Origin: Streptomyces agglomeratus
Lineage (GTDB): Bacteria; Actinomycetota; Actinomycetes; Streptomycetales; Streptomycetaceae
Length of the DNA stretch: 64,000 bases
Direction: 5' to 3'
Assembly: GCF_001746415.1 (NCBI RefSeq)
Contig: NZ_MEHJ01000001.1
Span: 8,128,501 to 8,192,500 of the forward strand
Position numbers and translations under genes: made by a program. The notes under the pieces were generated by a model. It saw only the letters and a list, made by a program, of their open reading frames with translations. It was not told the DNA's origin and made no database searches. How positions within the stretch are numbered: position 1 is the stretch's first letter; every line of letters starts with the position of its first letter. Positions 16,162 through 25,707 of this stretch are shown piece by piece.

Positions 16162-18040
16162 TCAGCGGTCCTGGGAGAGTTCCAGGAGTTCGGCGAAGGT
16201 TCCGCCGGCGCGGACGAGGTCGTCGTAGCAGCCCTGCTCGGTGATCCGGCCGTGCTCCATCACGACGATGTGGTCAGCGATTTTGGTGTTCTCCAGGCGA
16301 TGCGTGACCACGATTGTGATGCGGTCCGCGGCGATGGCCTGGATCTGTTCGAAGATCTGGTGCTCACCGCGCGGATCCATCTGAGAAGTCGGCTCATCCA
16401 AGATCAACAGTCCTGGACGTCGGTATAGGGCCCTCGAACAGGCCACGCGCTGCCACTGCCCGCCGGAAAGCTCTGAGCCGCCGAAGACATCGCGGGCCAG
16501 CAGGGTGTTCAAGCCCGCGGGGAGGTCATCGACGGCCTCGCGCAGACCGACCGCGTCGATGGCCTCCCACACGGGAGCGTCGTCGTGGGTGCGGGGCTGG
16601 CCGAGGGTGACGTTCTCGCGGACCCGCAGCGGCCACTGCGCGAAGATCTGCGGCACGAGGCCGGTGTTCGCCCACACCGTGGCGGGATCCACCTCGGCGA
16701 GGTCAGTGCCGTTCCACGTGACCCTGCCCTTGTCCGGCAGGTAAATGCCGGTCAACAGCCGGGTGAGCGTGGATTTCCCCGAGCCGTTCGCCCCGACGAT
16801 GGCGAGGATTTGACCGCGCCGCAGCGCCAGGGAGACACCGTCCACCGCCGGCTTGTCCTTGCCGGGGTACTGGTAGACGACCTCCTCGAGCCGGATTTCC
16901 TCGGTCGGCGCGGCATGGGCGCGGGTGCCGCGCTTGGGGGCGCGGGCGGCGGCATCGTCGAGGAAGGCCTGCATGTCACTGAGGTACAGACTGGTGTGGA
17001 AGACCGCAGCGCCGTTGATGACCACCTGGGACAGCGCGGCAAGCGTGGTCTGCACGGCGATGACCGCCGTCGCCGCGACCGCGAGCTCGACCCGGCCGGA
17101 GACCGCCAGCCACGCCAACGCGCCCCAGGTCGCGACGAGGAAGACACCGCCGGCCAGCGCGGAGAGCAGGGCGATCCGCAGGGTCCGCGGCGCGGCGGCC
17201 AGGCTGCGCCGGTCACAACGGTCGGACAGGGCCCGGTACCAGTAGATGAGGTAGTCCGTCATCGAGTTGGCGCGGACCTCGTCGCCGTACTTGGACTCGG
17301 TCGCCCACCAGCGCATCATCCCGCGCACATTGCGGTCGGCGATGTTGGCGTAGTGGATCTCGTAGTCGACCCGGGCGGTCAGCACGGCGCCGACACCGGC
17401 CGGCAGCACCGCGAGCAGCAGCGGCGGCAGCATCCACGGGTTCAGCACCGACAGCACGCCACCGGCGGTGACCATGCGGATCAGCGCGGACAGGAACCGC
17501 TGAGCGTCGGTGACCATGACGTGCGTGCGGATCACCCCCATCTCGGCCGCCTCATGCCGGTCCGAGAAGCCGTCCTCCGCGTAGGCCGAGGCCTCCACGC
17601 GGCACACCGCCTCGACCAGCGCGGTGTCCGTCTCCGTCGTCAGCCGCGGAGTGATCCGCCGCTCGGCGTACGCGGCGACCGCCCCCGCCGCGCGTGCCAG
17701 CGCGGCGGCGAGTGCCACCACCAGCAGCGCCGGCAGGGCGCCGCGCAGCCGCTCGCCGGCGGTGCCGTCCCCGAGGACCGGTGCCATGGCGCGGGCCGTG
17801 GCGGCCAGCAGTACGGCGGCAGAGACGCCTGTGACCACCTGGCAACCGAGCAGGAGCTGCACGGCCCACCGGTCGGTCCGCCACGACAGCCGCCCGATCC
17901 GGCCCAGCACGGCCGGGATCTGGGCGCACATCCGCCGGAAGGAGACCTCGGCGAGCGGACTGCCCGCTGTACGTGATCTCCGCTGGCAGGGGCGGCGGAG
18001 GCACGGTCTTCTGCTGATCGTTCGTTGCGGCCGAGGTCAA
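16162..18040 (-). pseudogene. ABC transporter (fused permease-ATPase) with an N-terminal frameshift
   Basis: A half-transporter exporter. The permease has about six membrane helices (VVTGVSAAVLLAATARAMAP through LALAVAATAVIAV-like segments). The ATPase has Walker A IVGANGSGKSTLTR, signature SGGQWQRVACSRA, Walker B GLLILDEPTS and the H-loop VTHRLENTK. Translation from TTG 18040 (SD AGGGGG) gives a Pro-rich start (KTVPPPPLPAEITYSG) but leaves the main frame at a GGG run (17963-17965). Dropping one G restores PLAEVSFRRMCAQIPA and the full protein. The ATG at 17931 could still yield a shortened exporter of 589 residues. Confidence 0.8.
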
Positions 18041-18237
18041 GGCGGATCCCCCTAAACGGTCGTCCAGCGTCGTCGTCAGGCTCAACGACCACGCCGAGAT
18101 ATCGAACTGGTGTATTTGAGTCGCTTCGGATTTCCCGAGATAGAGCGGCTGGGACCGTATGGAGAATGCACGGACCCAATCCCCGCAACAGGTCTGTGGA
18201 ACGAAGCGGTTGGCCGAATCGCCGACAGTGGTGTCCC

Positions 18238-18470
18238 CACGTGCCCGTGGGCGACGTCCACGACGAGCGCGTCGACGCCGTGGTCGAGGAGCATCGCGGC
18301 CCGCTCCTTCCAGTCGCCGGTGACCCCGACCGCGGCCACCGCGCACCCGGCCGTCCCCGTCGACGGTCGCCAGCCGCGCGGTATCCGGGACGGCGGTGTT
18401 CTTGACCGTGTCGAACTGGGCGGTCTGCTGGACGCGGGTGCAAGCCCGGTGCAGGACGCCGAGGCCGCCG
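18238..18470 (-). pseudogene. IMP dehydrogenase/GuaB1-like fragment
   Basis: The fragment GLGVLHRA, followed in another frame by AAVGVTGDWKERAAMLLDHG and VDALVVDVAHGHV, is the barrel segment of an IMPDH/GMP-reductase-type enzyme just before the catalytic loop. A frameshift near 18350 separates the two pieces, and homology ends at 18238 well before the catalytic Cys. It is a relic only. Confidence 0.6.
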
Positions 18471-18513
18471 GCCAGGGCTGGCCTGCGGCTTTCGCGGCCA
18501 TGAGGTCATGAAC

Positions 18514-19614
18514 TCAGCGAAGAGCGTCGCGCAGGGCCTCCTCTAAGACAGGTAGCTGGTCCAGCAGCATCAGATCGGCCTGGTGCCGCGCCCTGCCGTA
18601 GGACTCAAGTGCGGCGTCGACGATGTGCGGACGCTTAACTGGTGCCGAGAACGGAAACGTCGAGCAGAGCACGGCTGCACAGCCCACACGGAGCGAGGAC
18701 ACGAGGTCGTTCGCGGACGCCTTGGGGTTGGCGTCCCGGTAGGCCAGGGTGAGATCGGTGTATCCGGTGAGCCAGCCCTCCACACCGTTGGCCAGCACGC
18801 TGCTGGGGTCACAGCCCAGACGCGCGATTTCCCAGGCGAGGTACCAGGGTGTGGGCGGTCGGAAGTCCACGAACGCGGCGGCATCGTCGTCCTTCAACAA
18901 GACGTTGGGGCCGGACAGGTCGCCGTGCAGGATCTGGATCGTCAGCGGTGGAAGCGAAGCAAGGATGCGCTCGACGCCACCCAAGAGAGCTTGCCGTTCA
19001 CGCGTCGCCTGCAGCGACCATGCCTCGAATTCCCCAAGCCTGGGCTTGCTCTGGAACGCGAGAATCAGACTCTCATAGCTGTCTCGTGCGGTAGCCACGT
19101 CACCCACCGCGGCGCCAGGTTTCAGGGTGGGTGCGGCGGCGGGGTGAGCGGCGAGCCGACTGTGGAGGCGGCCCATCGCTGTGCCGACGGCTGCCCACCG
19201 TGCACCCCTCAGGCCGCCTTCGGCGGTTGCGGTGTGCGGCACGTACGACCACAGGGACAAGGGCAGGGGGCCGTGGGTCGCGATGAGTTCGTGCTCGCGC
19301 GTGCGGGTTGCCCGCGCGGTCGCGACACCTCCGTCGGCGCAGTACTCGGACAGTTCGACCGACGCCCGCTCCAGATCCAAGTGCTCTCGAGTGCGGTAGA
19401 CCTTGGCGAAGTGCCACCGGCCCGCCTGGTCCACGACGGCGTAGTTGTCCGTCGCGGTGCCCTCCGGGATACGCGTGATGTCTGCCGGGTGCAGCCCGTA
19501 CGCGAGCACCAGCGTGTCGGCGACCGCCATGATCTGCTCCTCCTCCGCGGTGCGGCCGGGTGTGGAAGGCGCGGCGACAGGTTTGGTGGCGGGCTGGTGA
19601 GAGGCGGTGGACAT
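18514..19614 (-). CDS. APH-family small-molecule kinase
   Basis: 366 residues from ATG 19614 (GAGGAG 4 nt upstream). Kinase-like fold: WHFAKVYRTREHLDLERASV (ATP Lys and Glu), TIQILHGDLSGPNVLLKDDD (catalytic HGD..N loop) and AAAFVDFRPPTPWYLAWEIA (metal-binding Asp with a conserved Trp/Glu). Family members phosphorylate aminoglycosides, homoserine, choline or other hydroxyl compounds; the substrate here is unknown. It is complete, unlike the truncated APH gene at 15.4 kb. It may belong functionally to the cluster at 20.6-29.1 kb but is separated by a 1-kb gap. Confidence 0.8.
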   Translation of the reverse strand: MSTASHQPATKPVAAPSTPGRTAEEEQIMAVADTLVLAYGLHPADITRIPEGTATDNYAVVDQAGRWHFAKVYRTREHLDLERASVELSEYCADGGVATARATRTREHELIATHGPLPLSLWSYVPHTATAEGGLRGARWAAVGTAMGRLHSRLAAHPAAAPTLKPGAAVGDVATARDSYESLILAFQSKPRLGEFEAWSLQATRERQALLGGVERILASLPPLTIQILHGDLSGPNVLLKDDDAAAFVDFRPPTPWYLAWEIARLGCDPSSVLANGVEGWLTGYTDLTLAYRDANPKASANDLVSSLRVGCAAVLCSTFPFSAPVKRPHIVDAALESYGRARHQADLMLLDQLPVLEEALRDALR

Positions 19615-20142
19615 GGTCTCCTCGTCGAAGCGCAGCGAAGTGCTCAGATGCTGAGCGGGCGGCAGGCGGTCGGGTCGATCAGGACGCGGGCATGAACCGC
19701 GGCCGCCAGCTGCGGCGGGCCGTACCAAGTGCAGCGGGGCCGCAAGGTCGCCGGCGGACACCGCTCCGTCAACGCGGTCATCTGATTGAGCCACCCTCGT
19801 TCGGGTTGTGGCAGTGCCCGAGCCCGACCCGGCACCACCACCAGCTGCCGGCGGGGGACCGGCCGACCAAGCCGACACCGCGGCGCCCTGCCGCGTGAAT
19901 CGGCTGATCGAGGCGTTGCACGCGGTAACCGACACCGGCTTCTCGTGGCGAGGGGTGACCGGTTCGGCATCACATAGGCGGGGCGTAGGGCTGGCCGGCG
20001 GGCGGCGCGGCACCACGTAGGGGTGCTCGTCACATAGAGTGCGGGCGCGCGGGTGCCCACGTCCATCACCAGAAGATGATCTTGGGCGCCTTCGTTCTCG
20101 TCTCCGCAGGCACCCCTCGGGCCGCACCACCAGGAGGAACCA
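19615..20142. other. 530-bp stretch without a gene
   Basis: Nothing convincing on either strand; frames here are shadow-like. It probably contains the divergent promoters for the kinase (minus) and the gene at 20143 (plus). Confidence 0.5.
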
Positions 20143-20532
20143 GTGTCGTCCCCGCCAGTGATCACCCCCGAGGAGAAGCTCGCCGAGGCGAAGAGGCAGC
20201 TGAGCTTCCCGCGTATCGTCGCGATCTGCGGCTCCACTCGCTTCATGGCCGAGATGGCCGAGGCCGATCTGCGGGAGACCAAGGCCGGGAGGATTGTCGT
20301 CAAGCCGGGTTGCGACCTGAAGTCGCCGCACGAGTTTTGGTCCGATCCTGTCGAGGCTGAGGCGCTGAAGGTTCGACTCGACGAACTGCACCGGTCGAAG
20401 ATCCTGCTCGCCGACGAGGTGCTCGTGGTCGGCGACTACATCGGAGACAGCACCCGGGCCGAAATCGCCTACGCCCGGTCGCTGGGCAGGCCCGTGCGGT
20501 TCACGCACCCCGAAGTCGATCCCGACGCCTGA
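20143..20532 (+). CDS. Nucleoside 2-deoxyribosyltransferase-like protein
   Basis: 129 residues from GTG 20143 with a perfect AGGAGG site. FPRIVAICGSTRFMAEMAEA (first strand and turn), LDELHRSKILLADEVLVVG and DYIGDSTRAEIAYARSLG fit the NDT-like Rossmannoid fold, whose members cleave or transfer the sugar of nucleosides or nucleotides. The catalytic Glu is plausibly that in TRAEIAYA. It lies on the opposite strand, just past the 3' end of the biosynthetic cluster. Confidence 0.75.
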   Translation: MSSPPVITPEEKLAEAKRQLSFPRIVAICGSTRFMAEMAEADLRETKAGRIVVKPGCDLKSPHEFWSDPVEAEALKVRLDELHRSKILLADEVLVVGDYIGDSTRAEIAYARSLGRPVRFTHPEVDPDA

Positions 20533-20609
20533 GGGCCCGCCCCCGCACCCGCCGCAGGCACCTTCTTGGACTTGATCACCCAGCGGGTGGCGTGGTCGTG
20601 AAGGCGAGC

Positions 20610-21611
20610 TCATGCAGCGGCGGAACGCATCGCGGCCGTGATGGCGGCAGCGAGAGGCTGCCGGTGGTCCATCACGTAGAAGTGGTCGCCCTCGTACCTC
20701 TCGAGTCCGCGGAAGCGCGTGGTGAACGCTCGCCAGGAGAGCAGGCGGTCCTCGCCGATCAGCTTGTCGCGGCGGCCCCCGAACACCGAGAGCGGAACGG
20801 GCAGCGGCTCGGGGTCATGGGGAGGCGCCCAGGTGTCCAGGAGTTTGAAGTCGCTGCGGAACACAGGGGCGAACGTGGGCCAGACAGCGTCGTTGTCGAG
20901 AAGCTGCGGTGTGCTGCCGCCGACGCTACGCAGCCATCCGCGCAGTTCGTCGTCGGACATCAGGTGAGGGCGGTCGTCGGTGCCGGCCTCGGCTCGCGGG
21001 GCGCCATAGGCGGACACACCCAGCCAGGTGGGGAGCGGGTCCCCCTCGTGGTGGAGTCGGCGGGCGAGCTGGTAGGCGATGAGGGCGCCCAGGCTGTGGC
21101 CGAAGAACCCAAAGGGCCGGTCGAGCAGGGGAGCGATGGCGTTGTGGAAGTAGTCGACCAGCCGGTCGCAGTCGTCGATCAGCGGGAGTGTCTGCAGGTG
21201 GCCTCGGCCGGGGGCCTCTAGGAGGCAGAGTTCCCAGTCCTGGGAGAAGTGTTCCGCCCAGCCTCGGTAGAGCAGGTGTGAGCCGCCGGCGTGGTGGAAC
21301 AGGAACAGGCGCGCCGCTGGGTCGCTCAGCGGCCTCGGGCGGATGACCGGCCCGGCCGACGTCTCGCCGACGAGCTTCGAGACGAGATAGGCGTGCAGCT
21401 CGGCGAGGGTCCTGGCACCGCTGATGACCACGGTGTTCTCCGGGACGTCGTACGCGCTCTCCACGCGGGTTGAGATCTCGAGCATCAGCAACGAGTCGAC
21501 GTCGAGCTCGTCGGTGAAGTGCGCCTCGTCGGTGACCTCCTCGGGTTCGATCTCCAGTACGCCAGCTATCAGGGCGCGGAGTTCCTCGATATTCACGGTC
21601 GCACTGGTCAT
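20610..21611 (-). CDS. Acyl carrier protein-thioesterase (type II) didomain protein
   Basis: Residues 1-80 form an ACP (LEIEPEEVTDEAHFTDELDV with DVDSLLMLEIS, Ser for phosphopantetheine). Residues 95-330 form a RifR/GrsT-type thioesterase: LFLFHHAGGSHLLYRGWAEH, nucleophile elbow FFGHSLGALIAYQLAR, and catalytic His in GDHFYVMDH. Stand-alone type II thioesterases normally edit carrier proteins; a fusion to its own ACP suggests it releases or shuttles a specific acyl chain. It is the last gene of the minus-strand cluster. Confidence 0.88.
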   Translation of the reverse strand: MTSATVNIEELRALIAGVLEIEPEEVTDEAHFTDELDVDSLLMLEISTRVESAYDVPENTVVISGARTLAELHAYLVSKLVGETSAGPVIRPRPLSDPAARLFLFHHAGGSHLLYRGWAEHFSQDWELCLLEAPGRGHLQTLPLIDDCDRLVDYFHNAIAPLLDRPFGFFGHSLGALIAYQLARRLHHEGDPLPTWLGVSAYGAPRAEAGTDDRPHLMSDDELRGWLRSVGGSTPQLLDNDAVWPTFAPVFRSDFKLLDTWAPPHDPEPLPVPLSVFGGRRDKLIGEDRLLSWRAFTTRFRGLERYEGDHFYVMDHRQPLAAAITAAMRSAAA

Positions 21612-21651
21612 GGGTTCTCCCCGGCTCCTGCGTGGATGGACGAGTGGTCGG

Positions 21652-22620
21652 TCAAGGGGTCAGCAGCAGGGCGGCTGCCGCGTCGTGGTGAGGGCCTCCG
21701 GCTGTGGCGAGCACGTTCCCGGTGGCGCCGCCCTCGAAGTGGGCAGCCGCGGCGGCGCACTGCAGAACGCCCAGTGCCCCGGACAGCGGGCCCAGCTGGG
21801 CTTCCAGGTCGATCCGGCGAGTGGCTGGGAACAGCTGGGCCGCCCCGGCATCCGCCTCGTCCCCGAGCCACAGTCCGACGAATTCCTCCTCCGCCACACC
21901 GGCGCAGGTCAGCGCCGCGGCGAGGTCCCGGGCCCGTGCGTACCCGGCGATCGTGGCGCGCGGCCGTGCGCCACCGGAAGCGGCTGCGTTCGCTGGTTCG
22001 AGGACGATCGCGACCGCCGCGTCGGTGGACTGCTTGCCGAGCAGCTTCGTCGTCACGTCGCTGGCTGGTTCGACGCCGACGACGACGGCTGCTTCGGCGC
22101 GCCCGGCCACGATGAGGTTCTGGGCCCAGGCGAGGGCGTCCAGACCGCCCGTGACGCCGTTGCAGACGGTGAGGTTGGGGCCGCGCAGCCCGTAGCGGAT
22201 GGCCACCCAGCCGGCGATGACGTTGCTTGAGGTCTGGGGCAGGCCCAGCGGGCTGAGGCCCCTGACGCCTTCTCTGGCGATCGTGTCGGTGGCTGCGCAG
22301 ACGCTGTCCACGTTGCCCAGGTTGGTGCTGACCACGACGGCGGTCGAGTCGGCCGCGCCCGTGAACGTGGCGTCGGCGTCGGTCAGGCCCGCGTCGTGGA
22401 GGGCGAACTCGGCGGCCCGCAAGGCTAGCCGGGATGCGCGGTCCTTGTGGCGGAGCTTGCGTCCGCTGAGTCCGGTGGCCGGGTCGAAGCCGCCCTCTCC
22501 GGGCAGGGGTCCGAGGAGGTCGCCGTACGTCGCGACACCGGGGAGCGCCAGTCCGATGCCCGTGACGACGACCTCCCGGACGTTCGGGTTCCTCATGTGC
22601 GCGGTGCTCGTCGTGCTCAT
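21652..22620 (-). CDS. Ketosynthase-like protein lacking the usual catalytic histidines
   Basis: 322 residues with the N-terminal thiolase-fold half clear (VVVTGIGLALPGVATYGDLL, SNVIAGWVAIRYGLRGPNLT, VCNGVTGGLDALAWAQNLIV). A Cys lies near the active-site position, but the HGT and K..GH motifs of condensing enzymes are absent and the C-terminal half is short. By analogy with type II PKS it may be a chain-length-factor-like partner of the ketosynthase encoded just upstream, with which it overlaps by ATGA. Confidence 0.8.
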   Translation of the reverse strand: MSTTSTAHMRNPNVREVVVTGIGLALPGVATYGDLLGPLPGEGGFDPATGLSGRKLRHKDRASRLALRAAEFALHDAGLTDADATFTGAADSTAVVVSTNLGNVDSVCAATDTIAREGVRGLSPLGLPQTSSNVIAGWVAIRYGLRGPNLTVCNGVTGGLDALAWAQNLIVAGRAEAAVVVGVEPASDVTTKLLGKQSTDAAVAIVLEPANAAASGGARPRATIAGYARARDLAAALTCAGVAEEEFVGLWLGDEADAGAAQLFPATRRIDLEAQLGPLSGALGVLQCAAAAAHFEGGATGNVLATAGGPHHDAAAALLLTP

Positions 22621-23753
22621 CGGGCTGCCTCCACGATCGCGACGGCGTTGATCCCCCCGAAGCCGAACGCGTCGATCTGCGCGATGGCCAGGTCGCCGGA
22701 GACGGGGGGACCCTGCACCAGGCCCAGTCCGGCGGCCTCGGGGATCGGATCGGCGAGTCCCAGGACCGGGGGTACCGCCCCTTCCTTCATGGCGAGCACC
22801 GCCATCACGAGGCTGAGCAGTCCCGAGCCGCCCAGGGTGTGGCCGGTCATCGCCTTGATGGCGGTCATCCGCGGACCGGGTCCGGCGCCGTCGAAGATGC
22901 GGCGCAGGACGCTCGACTCCGTCGCGTCGTTGAGGGGGGTGCCGCTGCCGTGCAGCATCACCAGGTCGATGTCCTGCGCCCGCACCCCTGCTCTGCGGTA
23001 GGCGTCGAGCACCGCGCGGGTGATGCCGTCGGGGTCGGGCGCGGTGGCGTGGTGGGCATCGCAGTTCATGCCCACACCGCGCACCCGGGCGTGCACGGGC
23101 CGGCTCCCGGTGCCGGCGCGCTGGACGACGACGGCCGCCGCGCCCTCACCCATCAGCATGCCCTTGTGCGTGGCGTCGAAGGGGCGCAGCGCGTCGGGGA
23201 TGTCGTTCTGCACCCGGTCGAGCGTGCCGAAGCCGCTCTCGGTGGCGGCGTCGGTGCCGGCGACGACGACCGTGTCGGCCATGCCGAGCTCGATCATGTC
23301 GGTGGCCATGCCGAGCGCGTACAGCGTGGCGGAGCAGGCGTTGGCGAAGGTGTACGTGGTGGACGCCCCGAAGGCCGCCTTCAGGGCGGTGCCGAAGTGC
23401 AGGTCTTCGAGCGCGACGTCCGCGTCGTCACGCCACCACAGTTCGAGGCTGCGCTGCTCACGCATGGTGGTCCCGACCAGCACGGGTACCTGCGACAGGT
23501 CCTCGCCCAGGCCCGCGTCAGCGACCGCCTCACGGACGACGCGGGTGAGCCAGCGGGTGGCGCGCCGCGGGATGTCGCCACCGCCCTCGGGCCGGTCGTC
23601 GATCTCGTAGGCGTAGGCCGCCCTGTACTTGTCCGGGTCGAAGGCCTTCAGAGGCTTGCGGCTCTCCTGGCCCGCGCACAACGCGGCGAATATCTCGGAG
23701 GGGCTGGCACCGATGTTGGCAACGGCCGCCATGCCCGTGATGTCCTGGGTCAC
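22617..23753 (-). CDS. Beta-ketoacyl-ACP synthase (KAS II/type II PKS-like)
   Basis: 378 residues from GTG 23753 (GTGA overlap with the preceding ligase gene). The Cys-His-His triad is visible: TFANACSATLYALGMATDMI, VMLHGSGTPLNDATESS and TAIKAMTGHTLGGSGLLSL. GGINAVAIVE closes the fold. It should condense an extender with an acyl- or aryl-primed ACP. No ketoreductase or dehydratase gene is in the cluster, so chain processing, if any, depends on other enzymes. Confidence 0.9.
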   Translation of the reverse strand: MTQDITGMAAVANIGASPSEIFAALCAGQESRKPLKAFDPDKYRAAYAYEIDDRPEGGGDIPRRATRWLTRVVREAVADAGLGEDLSQVPVLVGTTMREQRSLELWWRDDADVALEDLHFGTALKAAFGASTTYTFANACSATLYALGMATDMIELGMADTVVVAGTDAATESGFGTLDRVQNDIPDALRPFDATHKGMLMGEGAAAVVVQRAGTGSRPVHARVRGVGMNCDAHHATAPDPDGITRAVLDAYRRAGVRAQDIDLVMLHGSGTPLNDATESSVLRRIFDGAGPGPRMTAIKAMTGHTLGGSGLLSLVMAVLAMKEGAVPPVLGLADPIPEAAGLGLVQGPPVSGDLAIAQIDAFGFGGINAVAIVEAAR

Positions 23754-25534
23754 GATTGTGCAGCCGCCTTCCTGAGCTCGAAGGCGGCCAACTTGCCGGT
23801 CGACGTGGTCGGGAGCTCGTCGAGGAACTCCAGACGGGCGGGCCGCTTGTAGGCGGCAAGACCGCCACGGATCGCGGCGGTCACCGCGCGCCGCACCACG
23901 GCCGTGTCGGATCCCGGCCGGGCCACCAGGTACGCCACGGCCTGCTCCAGGCCGTCGACGTCGCGGCCGCCGACCACCACGCACTCCTGGACCCCTTCCA
24001 CGCCGCGGATGACGCTCTCGATCTCACTCGGCACGACCTTGTAGCCGCCCAGGTTGAGCAGGTCATCGGCGCGGCACAGGTGGGTGAATGTGCCGTCCGG
24101 CGCACGGCGCACCACGTCGCCGGTGTAGGCACCGCCGTCGGCGAACGTGACCGCTGCGGCCTCCGGCCGGCCGATGTAGCCGAGGGCGACGGTCGGGCCG
24201 GCGATGTGCAGCCGCCCCTCCTCCCCGTCGGCGACGGGCGTGCCGTCCACAGCGCGGACGGTCGCGGTGATCCCGGGCACCGGGACCCCGAAGGTGCCCG
24301 GACGCTCTTTCCCCGGCGGCGTGCCGACGACTATGTAGAGCACCTCGGTAGCGCCGAGACCGTTGAGCAGCTCGGCCTGGAAGGCGGTGCGGATCCGCTC
24401 GCCGAGCGGACCCGGCAGATTCTCGCCCGCCGCCACGCACAGCCGCACGGAGTCGGAGGCGAGCGCCGTCCCGGAAGCGTTCAGCAGCGCGGCGTACAGC
24501 CGTGGGACGGAGAACAGCACGGTGGGCTGGTGGCGCTGCATTGCGGCAGCGAGTGAGTGAACGTCGACCGGGCCGCGGATGAGCGCAACGCGGGAGCCAG
24601 CCGCCAGAGGGCACAGGACGGAACTGCCGAAGCCGTAGCCGAAAGACAGCCGCGCGGTGGACAGCACGGTGTCCTCGGGAGTCAACGCCAGTACAGTGCC
24701 GATGCCGTCGGCCATGGCCGCGATCGCACCCGCCGAGTGCCGCACCCCCTTGGGCATCCCGGTGCTTCCGGAGGTGTACTGCACGAGCGCCTCACGCCCC
24801 GCACTCCACGCGGCCGGCGGCCCGGCCTCCTGCGGACAGCGTACGGGGCCGGGCTCGGCCGTCGCCAGAGCAGCGCGGACGTCAGCGCCGGCGAACTGGG
24901 TTGTCGTCTCGAACAGCTCCTCCAAGGCGCGCCGCCGCTTGGGGGCTGCGTCGAGGTGCACCATCGCGGCGGCGCAGTTCTCGGCGATATAGCGGACTTC
25001 GTCGTCCGTGAGCATCGGACTGATCACCACGGGGACGCAGCCGTGCCACCAGAGGCCAAGGACGGCGACAACGGTCGCCACCGAGTCGTCGGCGACCAAA
25101 AGGCCGCGGGCGCCCTCGGGCACGCCCACTGCCCTGAGGGCGCCCGCGTACCCACGTGCTGCCTCCAGGAGGCCCTCGTAGGTGATCTCCCCCGCCTGGG
25201 GGTCGAGGTAGCTGGTCCTTTCACCCCGGCCGGCGGAGACATGACCTGCCACCAGGCGGTCGATCAGGTCGACACCGTAGAGGCGTGTCGCCCGCTCGCC
25301 GAGCACGGACACCGCGGCGTCCAGGCTGGTGAGGGCTACCGCTTCCTCAGCGGACAAGGCTCCCCACTCGCGCTCGATCGCGGCCACGATCGCAACCTTC
25401 TCCAAGGAGCTGATTCCGAGTTCCTCATATAACAGGGCACCCGACTCGATGTCCTCCTTTTCCACTTCGAGGACAGACGCCACGATCTCTCGCAGCCGGT
25501 CGCGCACTATGTCGATGGGTTCTGCATCGCGCAC
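23750..25534 (-). CDS. ACP fused to acyl/aryl-AMP ligase
   Basis: 594 residues. Residues 1-80 form an ACP (EVEKEDIESGALLYEELGIS, with Ser in GISSLEK). Residues 85-590 form an ANL-superfamily adenylate-forming enzyme closest in look to benzoate-CoA ligases: VQYTSGSTGMPKGV (P-loop), LNGLGATEVLYI, YTGDVVRR, LNLGGYKVVPSEIE and LPTTSTGKL with the catalytic Lys. It probably activates a carboxylic acid, perhaps aromatic, and loads its own ACP as the starter unit. Start GTG 25534 has GGAAAGGA upstream. Confidence 0.88.
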   Translation of the reverse strand: MRDAEPIDIVRDRLREIVASVLEVEKEDIESGALLYEELGISSLEKVAIVAAIEREWGALSAEEAVALTSLDAAVSVLGERATRLYGVDLIDRLVAGHVSAGRGERTSYLDPQAGEITYEGLLEAARGYAGALRAVGVPEGARGLLVADDSVATVVAVLGLWWHGCVPVVISPMLTDDEVRYIAENCAAAMVHLDAAPKRRRALEELFETTTQFAGADVRAALATAEPGPVRCPQEAGPPAAWSAGREALVQYTSGSTGMPKGVRHSAGAIAAMADGIGTVLALTPEDTVLSTARLSFGYGFGSSVLCPLAAGSRVALIRGPVDVHSLAAAMQRHQPTVLFSVPRLYAALLNASGTALASDSVRLCVAAGENLPGPLGERIRTAFQAELLNGLGATEVLYIVVGTPPGKERPGTFGVPVPGITATVRAVDGTPVADGEEGRLHIAGPTVALGYIGRPEAAAVTFADGGAYTGDVVRRAPDGTFTHLCRADDLLNLGGYKVVPSEIESVIRGVEGVQECVVVGGRDVDGLEQAVAYLVARPGSDTAVVRRAVTAAIRGGLAAYKRPARLEFLDELPTTSTGKLAAFELRKAAAQS

Positions 25535-25707
25535 CGTCGGGGATCCTTTCCGTATCTTCGTACCCGAGAAGTGAGACCCGGTTAGAAAGAGAGCGAGGGT
25601 GACCCGGAGACCTGCTCCCGGCCCTGTGCCTGTTCGCCGAAACGCCGCTTGGTGACGGTCGGGGATTCAAGGACGGGGTGGGCCGCTGCAGCCCTCAGCT
25701 GGAGCGC

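Noticed and set aside
16585..17976. 463-codon plus-strand ORF over the ABC exporter
   Set aside because: Shadow frame full of His/Gly/Arg with no motif.
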